A stretch of 20,353 nucleotides of DNA from Paracoccaceae bacterium (GCA_027030435.1 JALVEX010000430.1:1-20353); one strand, 5' to 3'; shown: positions 8,002 through 15,227, numbered from the stretch's first letter. Program-made: numbers and translations. Notes: generated by a model not told the origin, from the sequence alone.

Positions 8002-8887
8002 GGCTCTGGCGCCGGCCAAGCTAAATCTCACCCTTCACGTCACCGGCCGCCGGGCCGATGGATTGCATCTGCTCGACAGCCTGGTCTGCTTTGTGTCCGT
8101 GGGTGACAGGATCAGCATCGAAACCGGGCAGGAGCCGGGCCTGAATATTCACGGCCCGTTTGCTGATGCGCTGGACGGTGGAGCGGCCTGCCAAGGGGGG
8201 AATCTTGTGAGCCGTGCGCTGGAAACCCTGCAAGACGTGCCGCCGCTTCGGATCAGGCTCGAAAAGAACCTGCCCGTTGCCGCCGGAATCGGTGGAGGCT
8301 CATCGGATGCCGCGGCGGTGCTGCGCGCTGCGGCGCTTCTGCCGGGCGTGGAAGTGGAGCCTGCGGAGATGATGCAGCGCGCGGCTCTTCTCGGCGCGGA
8401 TGTTCCCGTTTGCCTCGCTGGCGTTCCTGCGCGCATGCGGGGGATCGGGGAGCGGATCGATCCGCTCGCACGCCCCTTGCCCGAAGCCTGGATGGTGCTG
8501 GCCAATCCGGGCGTCAGGGTGGCGACGCCAGCGGTATTCGCAGCTCTCAACCAGCGGGAAAACCCGCCCATGCCTGATGATCTGCCGCGTTTCGGGGATG
8601 TGCGGGATCTGGCCGCCTTCATCGAGGCGCAGCGAAATGATCTGGAGCCCCCCGCCCTTTCCCTTGCCCCGCTGATCGGAGATGTGCTGGCTGCGCTTCG
8701 GGGGGCGCCGGGCTGCCGCGTTGCGCGCATGTCGGGCTCGGGGGGCACCTGCTTCGGGCTGTTTGACAACCGCGAGGCAGCCGAAGCAGCGGCGCTAAAA
8801 CTTCGCTCCGACCGCCCGGACTGGTGGGTGGAAGTGGGGCATGTTCTGGAAGATGCCGGCGCGCTGGAGCCCCGGGTAATCGCCTGA
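7991..8887 (+). CDS. ispE: IspE, 4-diphosphocytidyl-2-C-methyl-D-erythritol kinase
   Basis: A 298-residue GHMP kinase that uses ATP to phosphorylate the 2-hydroxyl of CDP-methylerythritol in the MEP route to isopentenyl diphosphate. APAKLNLTLHV is at the N-terminus with Lys10, and His26 sits in GLHLLDSL. The glycine-rich ATP loop is PVAAGIGGGSSDAA (95-108), LGADVPVCLAG carries the catalytic Asp137, and MSGSGGTCFGLF is the C-terminal GHMP motif. Length is typical. The ATG lies inside the last codons of the TPR gene (11-nt overlap) and has no clear ribosome-binding site of its own, so its translation is probably coupled. The convergent polyprenyl synthase gene ends 18 nt downstream. Confidence 0.96.
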   Translation: MRIEALAPAKLNLTLHVTGRRADGLHLLDSLVCFVSVGDRISIETGQEPGLNIHGPFADALDGGAACQGGNLVSRALETLQDVPPLRIRLEKNLPVAAGIGGGSSDAAAVLRAAALLPGVEVEPAEMMQRAALLGADVPVCLAGVPARMRGIGERIDPLARPLPEAWMVLANPGVRVATPAVFAALNQRENPPMPDDLPRFGDVRDLAAFIEAQRNDLEPPALSLAPLIGDVLAALRGAPGCRVARMSGSGGTCFGLFDNREAAEAAALKLRSDRPDWWVEVGHVLEDAGALEPRVIA

Positions 8888-8905
8888 ATGCCCGCAGCTT
8901 CGGCT

Positions 8906-9910
8906 TCAGTTCAGCCGGGCAACGACGTAATCGGTGAGATTTTCGAGCATGGGGCGGATCGGGCCTTCGGGCAGGCGGGAAAGAGACTCTCTCGCGCGCG
9001 CAGCCCAGGCAAGCGCCTCGGCGCGGGTACGCTCAAGAGCGCCGTGCTTTTCAAGCAGCACGAGCGCGCGCTCCAGATCGCCTTCGCGCTGATCGCCCTT
9101 TTCGATCACCCGCACCCAGAAGGCGCGCTCTTCCTCATCCGCGCCGGCTACGGCCTTGATCAGCGGCAGCGTGAGCTTGCGCTCTCGAAAATCATCGCCC
9201 CGGTTCTTGCCGATGCCGCTCGTGCCCCAGTAATCGAGCAGATCATCGACGATCTGGAAGCTGATTCCGAGCGCGTCGCCGAAATCTCTCAGCGCTTTGA
9301 CGGTGGCCGCATCGGCGCCGGCGATCACGCCCCCCACTTCGGTTGCGGCGGCAAAGAGGGCGGCGGTTTTGCCGCGGATGATCTGCAGGTATGTGGCTTC
9401 ATCGGTGCGAAGATCCTGCGCTGCCGTCAGCTGGAGCACCTCGCCCTCGGCAATGGTGGCGCTCGCGTTGGCGAGAATATCGAGAACTTCGAGCGAGCCC
9501 GTTTCCACCATCAGCTGGAAGCTGCGGGAAAACAGGTAATCGCCCACGAGGACGCTTGATTTGTTGTCCCACAGGAGATTCGCGGTGGGCCGGCCCCGGC
9601 GCCTTTCGCTTTCATCCACCACATCGTCATGCAGGAGCGTGGCGGTGTGGATGAATTCCACGGTGGCGGCGAGATGCACATGGTAAGGCCCCTCGTAGCC
9701 GCAGAGCCGCGCCGCTGCGAGGGTGAGGAGCGGGCGCAGGCGCTTGCCGCCGGCCTCGACAAGATGGCGCGTCACTTCCGGGATGCGCGGCGCGTGGCGC
9801 GAGGCCATGCGCGCGCGGATCAGCGCATTGACGGCTTCCATGTCATCGGCGAGGTGATGGCTCAGAACTTCGTGCGGCCTGACAGCGCTATCCACGATCC
9901 CGCTCTCCAT
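8906..9910 (-). CDS. All-trans polyprenyl (octaprenyl/decaprenyl) diphosphate synthase
   Basis: A 334-residue class I trans-isoprenyl diphosphate synthase, probably making the ubiquinone side chain by adding isopentenyl units to an allylic primer. Motifs: GGKRLRP (54-60); first aspartate-rich motif LLHDDVVDESERRRGR (Asp95, Asp96, Asp99) followed by the two arginines; RGKTAALF (179-186); and second aspartate-rich motif FQIVDDLLDY (Asp222, Asp223, Asp226). The region before the first DDxxD has no bulky aromatic plug (HTATLLHDD), in line with a long-chain product, but chain length cannot be read with certainty. ATG 9910 is preferred because GAGG lies about 9 nt upstream; ATG 9934 would add eight residues. 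It is convergent with ispE and divergent from the DUF2007 gene. Confidence 0.93.
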   Translation of the reverse strand: MESGIVDSAVRPHEVLSHHLADDMEAVNALIRARMASRHAPRIPEVTRHLVEAGGKRLRPLLTLAAARLCGYEGPYHVHLAATVEFIHTATLLHDDVVDESERRRGRPTANLLWDNKSSVLVGDYLFSRSFQLMVETGSLEVLDILANASATIAEGEVLQLTAAQDLRTDEATYLQIIRGKTAALFAAATEVGGVIAGADAATVKALRDFGDALGISFQIVDDLLDYWGTSGIGKNRGDDFRERKLTLPLIKAVAGADEEERAFWVRVIEKGDQREGDLERALVLLEKHGALERTRAEALAWAARARESLSRLPEGPIRPMLENLTDYVVARLN

Positions 9911-9958
9911 AAGTGGTTGCCTCGACAAACCCATGCCAAACGCCCTATGTCTGGTGGC

Positions 9959-10174
9959 ATGAAGGAACTGCTGCGCACGAATGACATCACCCGCATGGCC
10001 CATGCCAAGGCGCTGCTTCAGGGCGAGGGTATAGACTGCTTCGAACTGGACGTAAACATGAGCGTTCTCGAAGGTTCGATCGGCATTCTGCCCCGCCGGC
10101 TCATGGTGCGCGATGGCGATCTGCGGCGGGCCCGGATCATTCTCGATGATAACGGCATTCCCGGGGAGGGATGA
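9959..10174 (+). CDS. DUF2007-family small protein
   Basis: A 71-residue protein with the pattern of DUF2007 signal-transducing-protein-like domains: MKELLRTND at the start, ALLQGEGIDCFELD in the middle and GSIGILPRRLMVRDGDLRRARIIL towards the end. The fold is a short beta-alpha-beta domain, and the function is not established. ATG 9959 is chosen because family members begin MKELL; an in-frame ATG at 9947 would add four residues. No Shine-Dalgarno sequence lies at a useful distance from 9959. It is followed after 3 nt by the methyltransferase gene, so the two are probably one operon. Confidence 0.85.
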   Translation: MKELLRTNDITRMAHAKALLQGEGIDCFELDVNMSVLEGSIGILPRRLMVRDGDLRRARIILDDNGIPGEG

Positions 10175-10177
10175 GGC

Positions 10178-10942
10178 ATGTTCGCGCCCGACATGCTCAC
10201 CCGTGACGAATTTCTCGGCGGGCGGCTCGGGATCCTGCAGCCGAAGAAGGGCTACAGGGCGGGCGTGGATCCGGTGCTGCTCGCGGCAAGCGTGCCGGCG
10301 CGCGCGGGGCAGAGCGTGCTCGAGCTTGGCTGCGGGGCCGGTGTTGCCAGCCTATGCCTGATGGCGCGGGTGGAGGGGCTTGATGTGGCGGGGCTGGAAA
10401 TCCAGCCGGAATATGCGGATCTGGCGCGGCAGAACGCCGAGGCCAATGCGATGAGGCTGGATGTGCATGAGGGTGATCTTCGCGCAATGCCGAGCGCCCT
10501 TCGCGCCCGTCGCTTCGATCACGTGATCGCCAATCCACCCTATCACAGATCTTTTGCCAGAAGCCCCGCGCAGGATGAAGGGCGGGAGATGGCATTTGCC
10601 GGCCCGGCGGCTCTTGACGATTGGGCGGCAGCGGCCTCCCGCCGCCTGCTGCCGCGTGGGTATCTGACAGCGGTCCTGCACACGAGCCGCCTGCCGGAAT
10701 TTCTGGAGGCCGTTTCCGCCCGGCTCGGCAGCGTGGAGATAATCCCGATTGCCCCCCGTGCCGGGCGCGAAGCGGGGCGCTTCATCCTGCGCGCAAGAAA
10801 GGGCGGGAGGGCGGATTTCCGCCTTCATGCGCCCGTCATCATGCATGCGGGCGATGCCCATGCCGGGGATCGGGAAAGCTACACCCCCCACCTGCGCGGG
10901 GTGCTTCGCGAGGGCCGCCCCTTGCTGCCGGATCCGGCCTGA
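10178..10942 (+). CDS. TrmN6-type SAM-dependent adenine-N6 methyltransferase (tRNA1(Val) A37 family)
   Basis: A 254-residue Rossmann-fold methyltransferase of the COG4123/TrmN6 type. The N-terminal RLGILQPKKGYRAGVDPVLLAASV (16-39) is the family lead-in. SAM-binding motif I is VLELGCGAG (47-55), followed by the acidic residue Glu74 in GLEIQPEYA. Motif IV is NPPYH (119-123), which marks N6-adenine or related amino methylation. E. coli TrmN6 methylates A37 of tRNA1(Val); whether this protein shares that exact substrate is inference. GGGGAGGG ends 7 nt before the ATG, a strong ribosome site placed at the end of the DUF2007 gene. The C-terminal third is less conserved. Confidence 0.88.
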   Translation: MFAPDMLTRDEFLGGRLGILQPKKGYRAGVDPVLLAASVPARAGQSVLELGCGAGVASLCLMARVEGLDVAGLEIQPEYADLARQNAEANAMRLDVHEGDLRAMPSALRARRFDHVIANPPYHRSFARSPAQDEGREMAFAGPAALDDWAAAASRRLLPRGYLTAVLHTSRLPEFLEAVSARLGSVEIIPIAPRAGREAGRFILRARKGGRADFRLHAPVIMHAGDAHAGDRESYTPHLRGVLREGRPLLPDPA

Positions 10943-11015
10943 TCCCTTCCGACGGCGGGAAAATGGCCGCCATTCCGCGCCTTCACCCGTGACAAACCGG
11001 CATTTTTGTGGTGCA

Positions 11016-11044
11016 CTCCTGATGTGGGGTATTCAGCACAGGAG
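11016..11044 (+). promoter_or_regulatory. Possible RBS-sequestering hairpin before the DUF465 gene
   Basis: CTCCTG (11016-11021) is the exact complement of CAGGAG (11039-11044), which contains the ribosome-binding site of the small gene at 11053. A competing pairing, GTGC plus CTGA (11011-11014, 11019-11022) with TCAGCAC (11033-11039), would leave the ribosome site free. The stems are short, so this is a candidate only. Confidence 0.25.
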
Positions 11045-11052
11045 GAACAGGA

Positions 11053-11220
11053 ATGACCTTGAGTTCGCACCTTCAGGAACTCCGCAGGAAACACCAGAAG
11101 CTTTCCGAACAGGTCGAAAAGGCCCAGCGCAGCCCGGGGGTGGACGATCTCCAGATCGCTGAAATGAAAAAGCAGAAACTGAGGCTCAAGGAAGAGATCA
11201 CCCGCCTTTCCGGCGGCTGA
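11053..11220 (+). CDS. DUF465 / YdcH-family small coiled-coil protein
   Basis: A 55-residue, highly charged protein that is almost entirely heptad-patterned helix: HLQELRRKHQKLSEQVEKAQ, then SPGVDDLQIAEMKKQKLRLKEEITRL. This is the DUF465 pattern (SlyX-like short coiled coil), with the loop at Pro29 and the typical IAEMKKQKLRLKEEI stretch. Function is not established; dimeric hairpin coiled coils are expected. The ATG is preceded by AGGAGGA at 7 nt, a near-ideal ribosome-binding site. It stands alone, 110 nt after the methyltransferase gene, and ends 8 nt before the end of the convergent exporter gene. Confidence 0.88.
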   Translation: MTLSSHLQELRRKHQKLSEQVEKAQRSPGVDDLQIAEMKKQKLRLKEEITRLSGG

Positions 11221-11228
11221 GCGAAGCC

Positions 11229-12089
11229 TCATGAACGTCCGGCGCGCGCCGCGAAAAGGGCGCCGCCGGTGATCAGCAGCGCAGCCACGGCGAGGCGCCA
11301 GTTCGGCTCGGCCATGCCTGCGAGCACGAGAATTGCCGTTGAAATCAGGGGGGCGGCGTAGCTGGCGACGCCCAGAAACTGTATATCGCCCCGTTTCATG
11401 GCGTGATCCCACAAGTAGAACGCCAGCCCCACCGGGCCGAGGCCGAGGGCGACCATGGCAAGCCATCCGAGAGGGGAGAGCGGCCAGGCTGTCTGCTCCA
11501 GCAATGAATGTGCGATCAGGGAGAGCAGGGCCGTGGCGGCGCAGTAGAGGGTCACGCTGGAGGTGGGCACGTTGCCCAGGCGGCGTGAAAGCACCGAATA
11601 GCCCGCCCAGGTGAAGGCACAGAGAAGCGCAAGGCCATAGCCGGGCAGGGCTGTGCCGGCAAAACCGCCGAGCTTGTCAGCCACCAGAAGCGCGGCTCCG
11701 GCAAAGCCTGCCAGAGCGCCGATGACATGGGCCGCGCGCAGCCTGACACCCGGTAGAAGGCCGGAAAAGAGCACGATAAGCAGCGGCCAGAGATAGGCAA
11801 TGAGCCCCGCCTCGGCCGGAGGGGCGAGCCGTAGGGCGGAGAAATAGAGCGCGTGATAGCCAAACAGCCCGGCCGTGCCGAAGGCGATCACCTTCCAGGG
11901 GATTGCACGAAGCTCTCCGAGCGTGCCGTTTTGCCAGCCGATGAATGTGCCGAGCCCCGCCGCGATGGCAAAGCATACGGCGGCAAGCTGGAAGGGCGGC
12001 ACCGGCGCGGTGGAGACTGTCAGAAGCGCCAGCATGGCCCAGAGCCCGATGGCGGCCAGCCCGGCGAATGTGGCTTTCCGATCCTGCAT
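11229..12089 (-). CDS. DMT/EamA-family exporter, YddG-like
   Basis: A 286-residue integral membrane protein with about ten hydrophobic helices in two EamA halves. It strongly resembles YddG-type amino-acid exporters of alphaproteobacteria: VPPFQLAAVCFAI after the first helix, GLFGYHALYFSALRLAPPAEAGLI, AYLWPLLIVLFSGLLPG, and in the second half LGPVGLAFYLWDHAMKRGD followed by LGVASYAAPLIST. YddG exports aromatic and other amino acids; the substrate here is inference. The ATG at 12089 lies 30 nt after the phbB stop on the same strand, and its upstream region has only a G-run that is part of a hairpin (12095-12108). It may be a read-through gene at the end of the phaA-phbB unit. Confidence 0.9.
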   Translation of the reverse strand: MQDRKATFAGLAAIGLWAMLALLTVSTAPVPPFQLAAVCFAIAAGLGTFIGWQNGTLGELRAIPWKVIAFGTAGLFGYHALYFSALRLAPPAEAGLIAYLWPLLIVLFSGLLPGVRLRAAHVIGALAGFAGAALLVADKLGGFAGTALPGYGLALLCAFTWAGYSVLSRRLGNVPTSSVTLYCAATALLSLIAHSLLEQTAWPLSPLGWLAMVALGLGPVGLAFYLWDHAMKRGDIQFLGVASYAAPLISTAILVLAGMAEPNWRLAVAALLITGGALFAARAGRS

Positions 12090-12094
12090 GATAC

Positions 12095-12108
12095 CCCCGT
12101 TTGCGGGG
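12095..12108 (-). promoter_or_regulatory. Hairpin between phbB and the exporter gene, overlapping the exporter ribosome site
   Basis: CCCCG (12095-12099) pairs with CGGGG (12104-12108) around a 4-nt loop. On the minus-strand transcript this stem lies between the phbB stop and the exporter ATG and includes the only G-rich sequence that could serve as the exporter's ribosome site. It could reduce expression of the exporter or weakly terminate. No U-run follows. Confidence 0.3.
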
Positions 12109-12119
12109 CACTATGGGGA

Positions 12120-12842
12120 TCAGATCATGTATTGTCCACCGTTGGCGGTGAGGGTGGAGCCGGTGATGAACCCGGCTTCATCGGCGGCGAGAAAGGCCAC
12201 GCAGCGCGCGATCTCTTCCGGCTCGCCGAGCCGGCCCACGGGGATCTGGGAGATGATCGCCTCGCGCACCTTTTCCGGCACCGCCATGACCATCTCTGTG
12301 GCGATATAGCCGGGGCAGATTGCGTTTACCGTGATGCCGAAGCGCGCGCCTTCCTGCGCCAGCGCCTTGGTGAAGCCGAGATCACCAGCCTTAGCGGCGG
12401 AATAGTTCACCTGGCCCACCTGCCCCTTCTGCCCGTTGATCGAGGAGATGTTGATCACCCGGCCGAACCTGCGCTCCCGCATGCCCGGCCAGATCGGGTG
12501 GGTCATGTTGAACAGGCCATTGAGGTTGGTATCGATCACCTCGCGCCATTGCTCGCGGGTCATCTTGTGAAACATGCCGTCGCGGGTGATGCCGGCGTTG
12601 TTCACGAGAATGTCGATCGGGCCGAGATCGGCCTCCACCCTGGCGATGCCCTCGATGCAGGCGTCCGGATCGGCGACCGACCATTTGTAGGCCGGTATGC
12701 CGGTTTCCGCGCTGAAGGCTTTGGCGGCCTCATCGTTGCCGGCGTAGTTCGCGGCCACATCGTGGCCTGCTGCCTTCAGGGCCTTGCAGATGGCCGCGCC
12801 GATTCCGCGCGTGCCACCGGTGACGAGTGCTGTTCTGGCCAA
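12120..12842 (-). CDS. phbB: Acetoacetyl-CoA reductase (PhbB/PhaB)
   Basis: A 240-residue short-chain dehydrogenase that reduces acetoacetyl-CoA to (R)-3-hydroxybutyryl-CoA with NADPH, the second step of polyhydroxybutyrate synthesis. The nucleotide loop is TGGTRGIG (8-15), NNAG is at 81-84, and the catalytic set is Asn106 (DTNLNG), Ser134, Tyr147 and Lys151 (YSAAK). ICPGYIATEMV and the GQYMI C-terminus are typical of the acetoacetyl-CoA reductase branch rather than FabG. The start appears to be TTG at 12842: it gives the standard MARTALVTGG N-terminus and the family length, with GGGAGGA 4 nt upstream, and no ATG or GTG is available there. It lies 75 nt after phaA on the same strand. Confidence 0.94.
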   Translation of the reverse strand: MARTALVTGGTRGIGAAICKALKAAGHDVAANYAGNDEAAKAFSAETGIPAYKWSVADPDACIEGIARVEADLGPIDILVNNAGITRDGMFHKMTREQWREVIDTNLNGLFNMTHPIWPGMRERRFGRVINISSINGQKGQVGQVNYSAAKAGDLGFTKALAQEGARFGITVNAICPGYIATEMVMAVPEKVREAIISQIPVGRLGEPEEIARCVAFLAADEAGFITGSTLTANGGQYMI

Positions 12843-12857
12843 AGGATCCTCCCGAGC

Positions 12858-12909
12858 AAGCAATCAAGTTGCTTATTGAATTGAGTGTGCGCAATATTCT
12901 TGCGCGCAC
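12858..12909 (-). repeat. Two tandem inverted repeats in the phaA-phbB intercistronic gap
   Basis: The first is a perfect 6-bp stem AAGCAA / TTGCTT (12858-12863 / 12869-12874) with a 5-nt loop, directly before the phbB ribosome site. The second is a longer imperfect stem spanning 12885-12909 (ten pairs with one mismatch on the transcript) around TATTC, directly after the phaA stop. Neither is followed by a U-run, so they look like mRNA-processing or stability elements rather than terminators. Confidence 0.4.
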
Positions 12910-12917
12910 GATTCCTT

Positions 12918-14093
12918 TTAGCCACGCTCAACGCAAAGTGCAACACCCATCCCGCCACCGATGCACAGGGTGGCGAGGCCCTTCTTCGCATCCCGATCCT
13001 GCATGGCGTGCAGCAGGGTGTTGAGGATCCGTGCGCCGGATGCCCCGATCGGATGGCCGATGGCGATGGCGCCCCCGTGCACATTCACGATCTCCGGATC
13101 CCAGCCCATCTCCTTGTTGACGGCGAGCGCCTGCGCGGCGAAGGCCTCGTTGGCTTCCACGAGATCAAGATCTTCCACCTTCCAGCCGGCCTTCTCGAGC
13201 GCCTTTCGGCTCGCCCCGACCGGCCCGATACCCATGATCGAAGGATCAACCCCATGCGTGGCCCAGGAGGCGATCCTTGCCAGAGGCTCGATGCCGCGCT
13301 TCTCGGCCTCTTTCGCGCTCATCAGAAGCACGCCGGCGGCGCCATCATTGATGCCGCTCGCATTGCCGGCCGTCACGGTGCCATCCTTCACGAAGGCAGG
13401 GCGCAGTTTCTGAAGGGCCTCGATGGTCGTGCCGTGGCGGATATATTCATCCTGATCCACGACGATATCGCCCTTGCGGGATCGGACGGTGAAGGGCGTG
13501 ATCTCGGCCGCGAATTTCCCGGCCTTCTGGGCCGCTTCAGCCTTGTTCTGGCTGGCCAGGGCGAAGGAATCCTGCTCCTCGCGCGAGATCTGCCATTTCT
13601 CGGCCACGTTCTCGGCCGTCTGGCCCATATGGTAGCCGTTGAACGCATCCCAGAGCCCATCGCGGATCATGGAATCGATGAAATTCATGTCGCCCATCTT
13701 CCGGCCGGAGCGCAGATGCGCCACATGCGGCGCGAGCGACATGCTCTCCTGCCCGCCCGCGGCAACGATCCCGGCATCGCCGAGCATGATGTGCTGGGCG
13801 CCGAGCGCCACGGCACGCAACCCCGAGCCGCAGACCTGATTGATCCCCCAGGCGGCGCTTTCGATGGGCAGGCCGGCGGCGATATGCGCCTGGCGGGCCG
13901 GGTTCTGCCCCTGGCCGGCGGAAAGGACCTGGCCGAGGATCGTCTCGCTCACCTCGCCCTTTTCGATCCCGGCACGCTCCACCAGCGCCTCCAGAACGGC
14001 GGCACCCAGCTCATGGGCCGGTGTGTTGGCAAACGAACCAAGGAAGCTCCCGACGGGGGTGCGGGCGGCGGATATGATGACGACATCTTTCAT
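12918..14093 (-). CDS. phaA: Acetyl-CoA acetyltransferase (beta-ketothiolase, PhaA)
   Basis: A 391-residue biosynthetic thiolase that condenses two acetyl-CoA into acetoacetyl-CoA for polyhydroxyalkanoate and ketone-body metabolism. The nucleophile is Cys88 in NQVCGSGLRA, the acid/base pair is His347 in GGAIAIGHPIGASG and Cys377 in CIGGGMG, and NEAF is present at 315-318. Length matches PhaA (about 391-393). ATG 14093 is chosen because AAAGGA lies about 6 nt upstream and the protein begins MKDVVIISAARTP as usual; longer in-frame starts add unrelated residues. It is upstream of phbB, the normal PHA order. No polymerase (phaC), phasin or depolymerase gene is in the window. Confidence 0.96.
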   Translation of the reverse strand: MKDVVIISAARTPVGSFLGSFANTPAHELGAAVLEALVERAGIEKGEVSETILGQVLSAGQGQNPARQAHIAAGLPIESAAWGINQVCGSGLRAVALGAQHIMLGDAGIVAAGGQESMSLAPHVAHLRSGRKMGDMNFIDSMIRDGLWDAFNGYHMGQTAENVAEKWQISREEQDSFALASQNKAEAAQKAGKFAAEITPFTVRSRKGDIVVDQDEYIRHGTTIEALQKLRPAFVKDGTVTAGNASGINDGAAGVLLMSAKEAEKRGIEPLARIASWATHGVDPSIMGIGPVGASRKALEKAGWKVEDLDLVEANEAFAAQALAVNKEMGWDPEIVNVHGGAIAIGHPIGASGARILNTLLHAMQDRDAKKGLATLCIGGGMGVALCVERG

Positions 14094-14121
14094 GTTTGGT
14101 CCTTTCATCCAGAAGGTGCGA

Positions 14122-14171
14122 CGGCATCGGATCCATGCCGATACCGTGTTTGCTCCAAGTCTTAAGGACTT
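14122..14171 (-). repeat. Two inverted repeats upstream of phaA
   Basis: CGGCAT / ATGCCG (14122-14127 / 14135-14140) and AAGTC / GACTT (14157-14161 / 14167-14171) sit in the 108-nt gap between the EAL gene stop and the phaA ATG. Either could be an operator or a leader stem. I cannot match them to a known PHA regulator site. Confidence 0.3.
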
Positions 14172-14201
14172 CACATTCCGACAGCAACAGGGGCGGGAAT
14201 G

Positions 14202-15041
14202 TCAGGCGGTTTCACGGGCCTGCGGCATCTGCCACGGGGGGGTAATGGTTGGCGCGGCGAAGTAATAGCCCTGCAGGCAGTCTATCCCTGCATTGCACAG
14301 GAAATTAACGTCTTCCACGGTTTCAACGCTTTCGGCAACGCTCAGCATGTCAAACTGCTTCGCGATTCCGATCAGAGCCCTGGTGAGCACCTGATTGTCA
14401 GGATTGGCGCTGACGCCGCGGATGAACTGTCCATCGATCTTCAGGATATCGAAATAGAAATCCCGCAGATGGCGGAAGGCGGTGTAACCGGCGCCGAAAT
14501 CGTCAAGCGCGAAGGAAACGCCCTTCATCTGCATTTCCTCCATGAAGCTGATTACCAGTTCGGGCATCAGCATGGCCGAGGTCTCGGTGATTTCCAGAAT
14601 GAGCCTTTCGCCGGCTCCCGGATTTTCCTCCAGCCCCTCGCGCAGGGTTTTCATCCATCGCCCATAGCCGATCGAGCGGGCCGACATGTTGATCGAGAGG
14701 CGCAGCGAGGGCTCTGCGCTCAGGGCCTGAAAGCCGCATTCAAGGGCAAGACAATCAATGATGCGCCCGGTTTCATGGGCTTCGACGACGGTGATGAATT
14801 CCGCGGCAGGGATGGTCCGCCCTGTATCATCAAGCACGCGGATCAGGCCTTCATGGAAGGCCACTGGGTTATCGCCCCGCGCCAGAATGACCGGCTGGAA
14901 GGCCAGCATGACCTGCTTTCGCCGCAGGGCGCTTTCCACCATGTCCAGAATATTGCGATCCCGGCGGCTGATGGCGTAGGTCAGGGGATCCCTGGCTTCC
15001 GGCTGCATGATGGCCTCGGGGGGCAATAACTTATTCGACAT
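14202..15041 (-). CDS. Stand-alone EAL-domain cyclic-di-GMP phosphodiesterase
   Basis: A 279-residue cytosolic protein with one EAL domain (about 40-270) and no recognisable sensor, GGDEF or membrane segment. The catalytic set looks complete: Glu64 in an EGL variant of the EAL motif (FHEGLIRV), Asn118 (INMSARS), Glu150 (LEITET), Asp180-Asp181 in ALDDFGAGY, Lys201 (KIDGQF), Glu237 and Glu240 (VAESVET) and Gln258 (LQGYYFAAP). It should therefore hydrolyse c-di-GMP to pGpG. ATG 15041 has GGAGAG about 7 nt upstream; an internal Met12 is possible. It is preceded by an unusually AT-rich promoter region and followed by phaA on the same strand after 108 nt. Confidence 0.92.
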   Translation of the reverse strand: MSNKLLPPEAIMQPEARDPLTYAISRRDRNILDMVESALRRKQVMLAFQPVILARGDNPVAFHEGLIRVLDDTGRTIPAAEFITVVEAHETGRIIDCLALECGFQALSAEPSLRLSINMSARSIGYGRWMKTLREGLEENPGAGERLILEITETSAMLMPELVISFMEEMQMKGVSFALDDFGAGYTAFRHLRDFYFDILKIDGQFIRGVSANPDNQVLTRALIGIAKQFDMLSVAESVETVEDVNFLCNAGIDCLQGYYFAAPTITPPWQMPQARETA

Positions 15042-15140
15042 CCGTGCTCTCCATCGCGAATGCGATCTTCTTGCACCACTGGAGCCTAATAATTGGTGAA
15101 TGTTTCTGGTTTGTTCGAATTTTTCTCAAAACCTAGCTAT

Positions 15141-15169
15141 ATCATAACGCATTGATAAAACGTTATTAA
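15141..15169 (-). promoter_or_regulatory. Putative promoter of the EAL gene with overlapping inverted repeat
   Basis: Reading on the minus strand, TTAATA (15169-15164) is followed after exactly 17 nt by TATGAT (15146-15141), matching the -35 at four and the -10 at five of six positions. An inverted repeat ATAACG / CGTTAT (15144-15149 / 15161-15166) overlaps both elements. The -35 region also reads TTAA-N7-TTAT, one base from the CtrA consensus TTAA-N7-TTAA. The stretch 15090-15180 is clearly more AT-rich than the rest of the window. Confidence 0.5.
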
Positions 15170-15227
15170 ATTAGATGGTTCCTGCCGCTTTGAGAGTCCC
15201 GAAAAGATGCTTCTTCAGCACTTTCCC

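Noticed and set aside
6382..8031. Open frame of 549 codons antisense to the TPR gene
   Set aside because: No recognisable domain or start signal; the plus-strand TPR pattern and signal peptide explain the region.
12120..12842. FabG (3-oxoacyl-ACP reductase) instead of PhbB
   Set aside because: Position behind phaA, the GQYMI C-terminus and overall pattern fit acetoacetyl-CoA reductase better.
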